Positions 50,501-62,500 of a DNA stretch of 64,000 nt are shown in pieces. Both the position numbers and the translations under genes were made by a program. The first letter of the stretch is position 1, and every line of letters starts with the position of its first letter. Below the pieces are notes generated by a model that worked only from the letters and a program-made list of their open reading frames with translations, did no database searches and had not been told where the DNA came from. Source of the stretch: Bathymodiolus brooksi (taxonomy: Eukaryota; Mollusca; Bivalvia; Mytilida; Modiolidae); the NCBI GenBank assembly GCA_963680875.1, contig OY804578.1, forward strand, positions 98,919,689 through 98,983,688, written 5' to 3'.

Positions 50501-53500
50501 TAGACATTTCGACAATTGCAAGGAAAAATCCCGAGAGATATTGGACTGGTTAATTAATAAAGGTATCATTACGTGATGTTTTTCATATTGGCCTAGTTAT
50601 AGGTCCTCGGTCTGCTGTATTGGCGTTCGGCTGCGCCTCAGGACAATACAGCAGGCCTCGGACCTATAACTAGGCCAATATGAAAAACATCACGTAATAA
50701 TACAATATTATATGTTAGAATTAGATGTGATATTTGTTATTATATGTTAGAATTAGATGTGATATTTGTTATTATATGTTAGAATTAGATGTGATATTTG
50801 TTATTTTATGTTAGGATTAGATGTGATATTTGTTATTATATGTTAGAATTAGATGTGATATTTGTTATTATATGTTAGAATTAGGAGTTGTGATTATGGT
50901 ATTTCACGCCACTTATAACAATATTTCAGTTATCTCCTGGAGGTCAGTTTTATTGATGGCGCAAACCGGAGTACCCAGTGAAAACCACCGACATGCAGCA
51001 AATCACTGACAAACTTTATCACATATTGTTGTATCATGTACACCACACATGAGCGGGATTAGAACTCATTACTTTAGTGGCGATAGACACTAATTGTACA
51101 TGTAGTTGTTATTAAACAACAGTATTAGGAAAAAACTGGTGAAACGCGCTAATCTGGGTCACGGGTCACTGTAATCGGGCGGCTGTATCGAGAAACAGAT
51201 ACGGTGTTGAAAAAACTGTTGATACTCATAAACTATTGATAAATGCAATAAAATTTTATGTTTGTCTTCAAGAAATATGATAGAAAAAACCAAGTTTTAT
51301 GACGAAATATCTCCGATTTCTATGTAAATTTACGAGTTGAAGTGAAAGAACACCCACAGGTAATTTTAGCGATGTATTTTTATCTTGTATATGAAAAAAG
51401 AAATATAAATACGTATCACATGATTTCATTGCGTCACTTTAGATCAACGATTTAGATCGAAGTTTGACGTTGATAAAATCTCTCGGTGAGACGACAGTTT
51501 GACGTTGATAAATTCTCTTAGTGAAATAACACTTTGAAATTGATAAAATCTCACGTAGAGACAACAGTTTAACAATGAAAAAATCTCACGTAGAGACAAC
51601 AGTTTAACAGTGATAAAATCTCACGTAGAGACAACAGTTTAACAGTGATCAAATCTCACGTAGAGACAACAGTTTAACAGTGATAAAATCTCACGTAGAA
51701 ACAACAGTTTAACAATGATAAAATCTCACGTGGAGACAACAGTTTAACAGTGATAAAATCTCACGTAGAGACAACAGTTTAACAGTGATAAATCTCACGT
51801 AGAGACAACAGTTTAACAGTGATAAAATTTCACGTAGAGACAACAGTTTAACAGTGATAAATCTCACGTAGAGACAACAGTTTAACAGTGATAAAATCTC
51901 ACGTAGAGACAACAGTTTAACAGTGATCAAAATCTCACGTGGAGACAACAGTTTAACAGTGATAAAATCTCACGTAGAGACAACAGTTTAACAGTGATCA
52001 AAATCTCACGTAGAGACAACAGTTTAACAGTGATCAAAATCTCACGTGGAGACAACAGTTTAACAGTGATTAAATCTCACGTAGAGACAACAGTTTAACC
52101 GTGATAAAATCTCACGTAGAGACAACAGTTTTGTCAATTTTAAAACAGTAACATTTTGCTACTACTTTATATTTGCCTTTGATGGTGTTGTGCAAACCTT
52201 TTTAATTTTTGTAGTAGCGTCATCGTAATTAGTCAGCTTCTAGACGATTATATGTTATAATTACATTTTTGAGTTGACATGTACAAACATTGTGGATATA
52301 TAAACAAAGGCATTGTTTACTTTTGTGCTTATATCGTTGTTTGATAAATAATCTCTTTTAAACTCAGAATTTGTTGTCCTTATTTCCACAACAGTAGTAG
52401 AACAGCCTATATGTTTCATGCAATTGCATCAACATTTTACAAAAGACTTTGCTATTCAACAGCTTGGTTTATCGACATCTCTATTGATTGAATCAAATAA
52501 ATATAATGTTAATTGTGGGTTAGGGTTAGGGTTATGGTGTTTAATGCCACTTTAAGCAATATTTCAGCTATATATTGGCGGTCAGCTTTATTGATGGAGG
52601 AAAACGGAGTACCCGGTGAAAATCACAGACCTGCCAAAAGTCACAGACAAACTTTATCACATAATGTTGTATCGATTATACCTCACCATGAGAGGTATTC
52701 GAACCCATAACGTTAATGGTGATATGAACTGCTTGCTTGCATAGGTAGTTTTAAATCAAACTATCATACGATAACGACCACTATAGCCCCTAATGTTAAT
52801 TGCAGATGTTTATAGATTCGCAAAGAATATGTACTTTGCTCCTCTTGTAATCTTATCAAGGATGGAAAACGAAAAACAGTTTCTATTGGAATGCTTCAAA
52901 ATTTCATTCTTAGATATAATTATTTTCAAATGGCTGAATCGAAGGATATTTCCTCTATTTTGACATTTTGACTGAACACGATTATTTTACTCGATCATTA
53001 GTTTTATGTGTATGTTTTGTAGATCGTTGTTTGTCCTTTTGTCCTTTTTCTTTTGGCCATTGTGTTGTCTGTTCTACGATTTACGGATTCTGATTACCTC
53101 GTTGGTATCTTTAAACTCTTCATCAACACCACGACATGTTGGTTTCTTTATGAATTAGTCATTGGGACTGAGAACAATGGGCCTTTGTAATTGTTTCTTA
53201 TCAATATAGTTTCCTTGTCTTTTTTCATAGATAACATTGAATATATGTTATATGTCATAAACCATCTTTGATTTCTATGGAAATAAAGCTTGTTTTGAGT
53301 TGTAAATATAATCTCTCTCTCTATATATATATATTAATTTTCATGCAACGTAAATAGCTTGTATTTTTGCAGGGACCTAACAGAGAATATTGTGATAACA
53401 TTGATGGTATGAACCTTATTGAAGATACATTGTATCTCCCGAGTAATGACACACTGGAATACGAAGGAGTTCTACCCGAAATTGAGAGTTTGGAAAACCA

Positions 53501-56500
53501 CCTGGGAATTACATTCTGTATATATCTTCCTCTAAACCTTAGCGGTACAAAAGGTAACTATCCTCCGATTTCTGAGGGAGCACTTGTTTTGATTCACTTT
53601 TATTTATTAATTCCTGTTGTGTTTTTTTTTAATTATACATGGACCATATCTTTACTCGATAATCCTTTATGTGTTGATGTAGGCTACTTTTTATTGAACC
53701 AGCCCGGAATATCAAGACATATTCGTAATAATAGATTTAAAAGGAGTCTATCAGAATCAAAATGACCGATCCTTCGCTTCGAACTTTTATAGCCAATTAT
53801 GTAGTACTTAATATTAAGCTGTACTGGTACCTTCATTTCTGTATCGTACATGTCATCTAGATTTATTGACCAAATCACGTCAAATAAATATGTTTACTGT
53901 TAGAATCCGTTCGCAAATTTAATAATATGCTATAATATGTCGTGTCTAAGACGTTAGGGTTATGTTTATTATGGTTATGGTGTTTAACACCACTTTCAAC
54001 ACTATTTCCTTTATTTCGTGGGGGTCAGTTTAAATAGTGGAGGAAACCGGAGTACTCGGAGAAAACAACATACCTGCCGCAAGTCACTGATACTCTTTAT
54101 TACATTATGTTATATCGAGTACACCTCGCCATGAGCGGTATTCGAACTTCCAACGTTAGTGGTGATAGGCACAGATTGCACAGGTAGTTGTAAATCCAAC
54201 TACCATCCAATCATAACCACCACGGCACTTCTAAAACGTATAATATCATCAGCAAAATATAAAAAAATCATTTGAAAACCATAATGCACGATAACATCAA
54301 TGCTATCAGTTGCTTATAATCTTGTTAGGAAGCAGTTAATACATTCAATGAAACCGACTATATGTTTTGCTAACCTATATCATGTTTATGAATTAAGATA
54401 TATTCCCTGATTTACTACTTATTGTTTAGCGCCCCAGATGAAAAGGATTTTCAGCTATAGTCATAAGGAGTCCAAGATTACAAACAATTAGACATGTAGA
54501 TAAACAAAATGGAGGTAGTTGGATGGACTGCCACGAGACAAAATAATTAAGGTAGTAGATATGGTAGGAAAATGATGCTCTTGGTGTAGTGCACAACAAC
54601 CACTCATAACAAAATGTTATGTAGTGTATTCTCTGAGAAATATACTTTCTTTTTGTTTTGTTGTTTGTTCCTATATGTAAGTACTTGACATTTTTGTATC
54701 TGGACTAACCCTATCAAGCCCATTTAAGGTTTTTAAATGATTTGGCATTCTAATCTTTTGGCTATGAGCGTGCGCGATCAAGATTATTCCAGAAACGCGT
54801 CACGTGCACTTAATTCTATATTTATATTTTTATTACAAAGAAGTATAAATCACGAGGCAATACGTGATAAAATGAAAACAAAAAATACCACACCGTCCGG
54901 ACAATTACAAAATCAAATATCGAAATCGTAGAAAAAGGGGCAATCGATACCCTTAACATATTTGAAAATGACAGAAACCCCACGTATTCTATTAAGTATT
55001 TATAAATGTATCATCACAGGTGAAAATGACTTTACATTAGAGCTAGTCAGTAAGGGGAATCCAGACTATGTATCACATGATGAGGGTATCAGAGATTTAT
55101 TCGTTGTTGATGGTTGTAAGTATATCATAATGTTATTTAGAAGAACATAACACGCTCTTATTTTTTTTTAGCATAAAGATTTTGAATGTCTTGTAATCTT
55201 TTTCTTAAATCACTGTAGAAAAATATTCGAATAAAATCAGAAACGTACAATTGTATCTGGCTGAACACTGTATCAGAAACGTACAATTGTATCTGGTGAG
55301 ACACTGTATCAGAAACGTACAATTGTATCTCGCGGAACACTGCATTAGAAACGTACATTTGTATCTGGTGAAACACTGTATCAGAAACGTACAATTGTAT
55401 CTGGTGGAACACTGTATCAGAAAACTACAATTGTATCTGGCGGAACACTATCAGAAACGTATAATTGTATCTGGTGAAACACTGTATCAGAAACGTACAA
55501 TTATATCTGGTCTAACACTGTATCAGAAACGTACAATTGTATCTGGTGGAACACTGTATCAAAAACGTACAATTGTATCTGGCGGAACACTGTATCAGAA
55601 ACGTGCAATTGTATCTGGCGGAAAACTGTATCAGAAACGTAAAATGGTATATGGCGGAACATTGTATCAGAAACGTACAATTGTATCTGGTGGATCACTG
55701 TATCAGAAACGTACAATTGTATCTGGTGGATCACTGTATCAGAAACGTACAATTGTATCTGGCGAAACACTGTATCAGAAATGTACAATTGTATCTGGCG
55801 GAACACTGTATCAGAAACGTACAATTGTATCTGGTGGAACACTGTATTAGAAACTTATCTGATGGTACACTCTACAAGAAACGTACAATTGTATTTGGTC
55901 TAACACTATATTAGAAACGTACAATTGTATCTGGTCTAACACTGTATTAGAAACCTACAATTGTGTCTGGTGGAACACTGTATCAGAAACGCACAATTGT
56001 ATCTGGTGTAACACTGTGTCAGAAACGTACAATTGTATCTGGCGGAGCACTGTATTAGAAACATACAATTGTATCTGATGGAACACTCTACCAGAAACGT
56101 ACAATTGTATCTGGTCAAACACTGTATTAGAAACATACAATTGTATCTGGTGGAACACTGTATCAGAAACGTACAATTGTATCTGGTGGAACACTGTATT
56201 AGAAACTTATCTGATGGTACACTCTACAAGAAACGTACAATTGTATTTGGTCTAACACTATATTAGAAACGTACAATTGTATCTGGTCTAACACTGTATT
56301 AGAAACCTACAATTGTGTCTGGTGGAACACTGTATCAGAAACGCACAATTGTATCTGGTGTAACACTGTGTCAGAAACGTACAATTGTATCTGGCGGAGC
56401 ACTGTATTAGAAACATACAATTGTATCTGATGGAACACTCTACCAGAAACGTACAATTGTATCTGGTCAAACACTGTATTAGAAACATACAATTGTATCT

Positions 56501-59500
56501 GGTGGAACACTGTATCAGAATCGTACAATTTTATCTGGCTGAACACTGTATTAGAAACCTCCAATTGTATCTGGTGAAACACACTATATCAGAAACGAAC
56601 AATTGTATCTGGTGGAACACTATCAGAAACGTATAATTATATTTGGTGGAACACTGTATCAGAAGCGTATAATTATATTTGGTGGAACACTGTATCAGAA
56701 CCGTACAATTGTATCTGGCTGAACACTGTATTAGAAACGTCCAATTGTATCTGGTGGAACACTGTATCAGAAATGTACAATTGTATCTGGTGGAACACTG
56801 TATCAGAAATGTACAATTGTATCTGGCGGAACACTGTATCAGAAACGTACAATTGTATCTGGTGGAACACTGTATTAGAAACTTATCTGATGGTACACTC
56901 TACCAGAAACGTACAATTGTATTTGGTCTAACACTATATTAGAAACGTACAATTGTATCTGGTCTAACACTATTAGAAACCTACAATTGTGTCTGGTGGA
57001 ACACTGTATCAGAAACGTACAATTGTATCTGGTGTAACACTGTGTCAGAAACGTACAATTGTATCTGGCGGGGCACTGTATTAGAAACATACAATTGTAT
57101 CTGATGGAACACTCTACCAGAAACGTACAATTGTATCTGGTCTAACAATGTATTAGAAACGTACAATTGTATCTGATGGAACACTGTATCAGAACCGTAC
57201 AATTTTATCTGGCTGAACACTGTATTAGAAACCTCCAATTGTATCTGGTGAAACACACTATATTAGAAACGTACAATTGTATCTGGTCTAACACTATTAG
57301 AAACCTACAATTGTGTCTGGTGGAACACTGTACCAGAAACGTACAATTGTATCTGGTGTAACACTGTGTCAGAAACGTACAATTGTATCTGGCGGGGCAC
57401 TGTATTAGAAACATACAATTGTATCTGATGGAACACTCTACCAGAAACGTACAATTGTATCTGGTCTAACAATGTATTAGAAACGTGTACAATTGTATCT
57501 GATGGAACACTGTATCAGAACCGTACAATTTTATCTGGCTGAACACTGTATTAGAAACCTCCAATTGTATCTGGTGAAACACACTGTATCAGAAACGAAC
57601 AATTGTATCTGGTGGAACACTGTATCAGAAACGTATAATTATATTTGATGGAACACTGTATCAGAAGCGTATAATTATATTTGGTGGAACACTGTATCAG
57701 AACCGTACAATTGAATCTGGCTGAACACTCTATTAGAAACGTCCAATTGTATCTGGTGGAACACTGTATCAGAAACGTACAATGGTATCTGGCGGAACAC
57801 TGTATCAGAAATGTACAATTGTATCTGGCGGAACACTGTATCAGAAACGTACAATTGTATCTGGCGGAGCACTGTATTAGAAACATACAATTGTATCTGA
57901 TGGAACACTCTACCAGAAACGTACAATTGTATCTGGTCTAACAATGTTTTAGAAACGTACAATTGTATCTGGTGGAACACTGTATCAGAACCGTACAATT
58001 TTATCTGGCTGAACACTGTATTAGAAACCTCCAATTGTATCTGGTAAAACACACTGTATCAGAAACGAACAATTGTATCTGGTGGAACACTGTATCAGAA
58101 ACGTATAATTATATTTGGTGGAACACTGTATCAGAAGCGTATAATTATATTTGGTGGAACACTGTATCAGAACAGTACAATTGAATCTGGCTGAACACTC
58201 TATTAGAAACGTCCAATTGTATCTGGTGGAACACTGTATCAGAAACGTATAATTATATTTGGTGGAACACTGTATCAGAAGCGTATAATTATATTTGGTG
58301 GAACACTGTATCAGAACAGTACAATTGAATCTGGCTGAACACTGTATTAGAAACGTCCAATTGTATCTGGTGGAACACTGTATCAGAAACGTACAATTGT
58401 ATCTGGCAGAACACTGTATCAGAAATGTACAATTGTATCTGGCGGAACACTGTATCAGAAACGTACAATTGTATCTGGTGGAACACTGTATCAGAAACGT
58501 ACAATTGTATCTGGCGGAACACTGTATCAGAAATGTACAATAGAATCTGGCCGAACACTGTATCAGAAACGTACAATTGTATCTGGCGGAGCACTGTATT
58601 AGAAATATACAATTGTATCTGATGGAACACTCTACCAGAAACGTACAATTGTATCTGGTCTAACAATGTATTAGAAACGTACAATTGTATCTGGTGGAAC
58701 ACTGTATCAGAACCGTACAATTGTATCTGGCTGAACACTGTATTAGAAACCTCCAATTGTATCTGGTGAAACACACTGCATCAGAAACGAACAATTGAAT
58801 CTGGCTGAACACTGTATTAGAAACGTCCAATTGTATCTGGTGGAAAACTGTATCAGAAACGTACAATTGTATCTGGCGGAACACTGTATCAGAAATGTAC
58901 ATTTGTATCTGGCGGAACACTGTATCAGAAACGTACAATTGTATCTGGCTGAGCACTGTATTAGAAACGTCCAATTGTATCTGGTGAAACACACTCTATC
59001 AGAAGCGAACAATTGTATCTGGTGGAACACTGTATCAGAAACGTATAATTGTATCTGGTGGAGCGTACAATTGTATCTGGTGAAACACTGTATCAGAAGC
59101 GAACAATTGTATCTGGTGGAACACTGTATCAGAAACGTACAACTGCATCTCGCGGAACACTATCAGAAACGAATAATTGTATCTGGTGGAATACTGCAAC
59201 AGAAACGTATAATTGTATATGGTGGAACGTTCAATTGTATCTGGTGAAACACTGTATCAGAAACGAACAATTGTATCTGGTGAAACACTGTATCAGAAAC
59301 GTACTATTGCATCTGGCGGAACACTGTATCAGAAACGAATAATTGTATCTGTTGGAACACTGTATCAGAAGCGTGCAATTGTATCTGGCGGGACATTGTA
59401 TCAGAAACGTACATTTGTATTTGGTGAAACACTGTATCAGAAACGAATAATTGTATCTGGTGGAACAAATTTGACTTAAGTTCTGATGATTTCAGACTGT

Positions 59501-62500
59501 TTCTTGCTGTTCTTGTTGACAGACGTCTATTGGGCAGCCAGTGTTGTTTGAGTACGGGACTGGTGGAGAATGGCATCCGTCTAACCAAACGCTGCAATGC
59601 CCGGTTTTCGCGATCAGATGTTACCCGTGGTCTGCCGGATCTTGACAAGTATTTCACATTGTTGGTTTGTGTGTGTTTTCTCACCAGTCGGCTGACTACA
59701 GCATAGTGGAAGCCCATCTGACGTCCAATAGCTTTGAAGGACATCCCTGTTGTATGCATGCCGATTATTTGCCATCTTTGTGATTCTGATATTTGCCTTC
59801 GTACCATACTTACTGAGAATGAATAAAAAAAATTAAAACACCGGACTTAAATACCCAAATTCGAAGCGTGATCATACTGAATTTTGAGTAATGCGTGAGA
59901 GGCATGGTTCACGTGCATGACTAGTTGATATTAGACATAATGGTCACACCTGTGTGAGCACATCTTTTTAATGGAACATTGTTCTTGCTATAATCAATAT
60001 AAATATTAGAATCTAAACTTAGTGTAACTTATTATGTTTTGATATATCAGGGGGTGCTTAACTTTTTTCTTTGTGCATAGTATGATCTCGGTTTTTTTTC
60101 TCAAAAACATCCCACACAAGCCAATTGGGTTGTTCTGATTATTTTACTATTTTCAATATGCTTATCAATAAATCAATTAAAATTTGATTACCCAGTTCTT
60201 CTAAAATAAAATTGTTTATTTTCTAAAAGCAATGACCCTTTTCTTGTATCCCTCTTCTCAAATTTAGAAAAGCACTGTTCAATTGTACATGATTCAAGAA
60301 ACAAGCCAAAGGGCATCCTTACAAATATCATGTATATACTACTGTCTTGAAATTAATATTTTCCTTGTCATGTATACTGTTGTATATTTTCATTTAAATC
60401 TCTCCAAATATTTGCTAAGTTGTATTTTATTTAATAAAGTTATTAAGAATGCTTATATGTTGTGCTTTGCATTTTTGTGACTTGTATTTTTATTTCTATC
60501 ATCTTGGTTCATCGTTTAATTGATTTGTAGCATGTCGGTGGTTTTCTCCGGGTACTCCAGTTTTCTCCACAAATAAGCTGACAGCAATGATATAACTGAA
60601 CTATTGTTGGAAGTGGCTTTAAACACCATAATATTAACCCTTAATACAATGAAGGGCGTATATGTATAAAGCCTGCAAACTGTCAATAACTGTATATGAC
60701 TATATGATCTCAATATAATAAACATGGCCTTATGGACCAGACAAAAAGCAATACTGAATGAATTATACTCTACAATAAGACGACCAGTTATATTTTACGA
60801 TCATGTGACAACATAAGAATTGATCACGCATACCATGTTTTACTTTATATCCAGTAGATACACTGAATAAAAGCTAAGAGAAAAGCGAAGAATCAATCAA
60901 GAATGAACAATCCAGAGATACTGGCAACATTGGGCACACAAGACACGGGACAACGACGAGCAAAACACGCAAAAAAAACACAACATAAAAACTAAAAATA
61001 TGAGCAAAATGGACACCACCAAAGGCCAAGAGTGGACCAGGTGCTCGTGTTGTGAAAGCAGTTCTTCCTTCTTCTTATAAGACACACGCCGTGTAATTCA
61101 TACATTTATTCAAGAGATAGGAAGTAATCTACGCAAAGAGGAAAAGATCCTTTGTCATTTAAGATATGAATATTTCGTAATGGACAACCATAATTTTTGT
61201 AGCGATGGCTTCAACCTAGGATCAATGTAGCCTTGTTTGAACAGATTTTGCGTCATCAGCTGAACTCTTGCTGATTCATGTGCCTATTTGTAGCATTTAT
61301 GCAACTTTAGTATAAATCATTTCTAGATACAGATATGAGAAATTACCTTAATCCTGGTCATAAATTATGGGTGCAGATCGACCTGCAGGAAAGCATAAAA
61401 ATAAGCAGCATTGAGCTTTTGCGATTTAATTGTAAGTTTTGTCCGTCTGTATCGTTCTGTTGTATCACTATGACATATGTATTAGCTACATACACGATAT
61501 TTATAATACAGTTCTATTTTTACCTACCCCCCTCCCCACGGCAGAGGTGTAATGGTTAGCGTGGGTGCGGTGGTAGGTCGTGGGTTTGAGCCCCAGTTGG
61601 ATCAAATATTTCAACATCTCCATGACAACCATTTGGTTTTATAATATATATACATGTATATAAAAGAAATAATACAAACCACAATGGTAGATCAAACCAA
61701 AGACTATACAATTGGCTTTCTTTCTTTTTTTTTTCTTTTTTGCTTCTCCGTTAAGCACGCAGCATTAAGGAGAAAGATCAAAGACTGAATCAGGATAATG
61801 CGAGTGGGGCGACATGCATACCCGAGGTCTGTTATTTCAGTGAGCTACCACTATGAAAATACAACTTAGTGTGTTGATCTAGAACAAATTGGGCATCAGT
61901 AACATCTCATCGAATGTAACTCTGGTTGCGCCATGATATAAATGAAAAACTTGATCACTTGGAGTTAAACAAGTGACTCACTCTAGTAATACTTACTGAG
62001 GAAATGTTTATGGTTATGGTAATGGTCACTTTCAGCAATATTTCAGTTATATCGTGGCGGTGTAAAATTTGTAAATGTGTACACAATAAGTAGCATCTGT
62101 CAGTAAAGGGATACTACCATGATTGCTGTTCTTCATCATGCCTATGGTAGAAAATCCAAAGATTTTATAGTATATGCTTAATAATCGAGAACCGGTATTT
62201 TCTTGCAAGTATTTTTTTTCTATGCAATATTTTGCTACTTGAATAACAGTTTTCAGCCGACCTAATAAACTGAAAAACACAAAAAATATCATACCCTCTG
62301 GACAGTTCAAAAATTTAATAGGATTTCGTAGAGAAAGAAGCAATTCGATACCCCTAACACATATCTATATAACCAATCACATTCCTGCTTTGTTACATTG
62401 ACAGATACTTAAAATATTTGGCTTTCCAACCTTTCGATTTTGAACGTACCTGATGAAGGTTGTTCCATGAACGTACCTGATGAAGGTTATTCCAGAAACG

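Noticed and set aside
51709..51948. Minus-strand repeat peptide frame
   Set aside because: Translation of the 35-bp minisatellite; no gene context.
53554..53765. Coding sequence continuing past the exon at 53373-53553
   Set aside because: The open frame continues but crosses a good donor (gtaact). The following residues are hydrophobic intron translation, and the next exon fits in phase from 53553.
55228..59470. Many long open frames on both strands with repeated [10 protein letters not shown] and [13 protein letters not shown] peptides, looking like repeat proteins
   Set aside because: They are produced by a 36-bp (12-codon) minisatellite. Frames are open on both strands at once, lack defined starts, and change frame wherever a unit is shortened.
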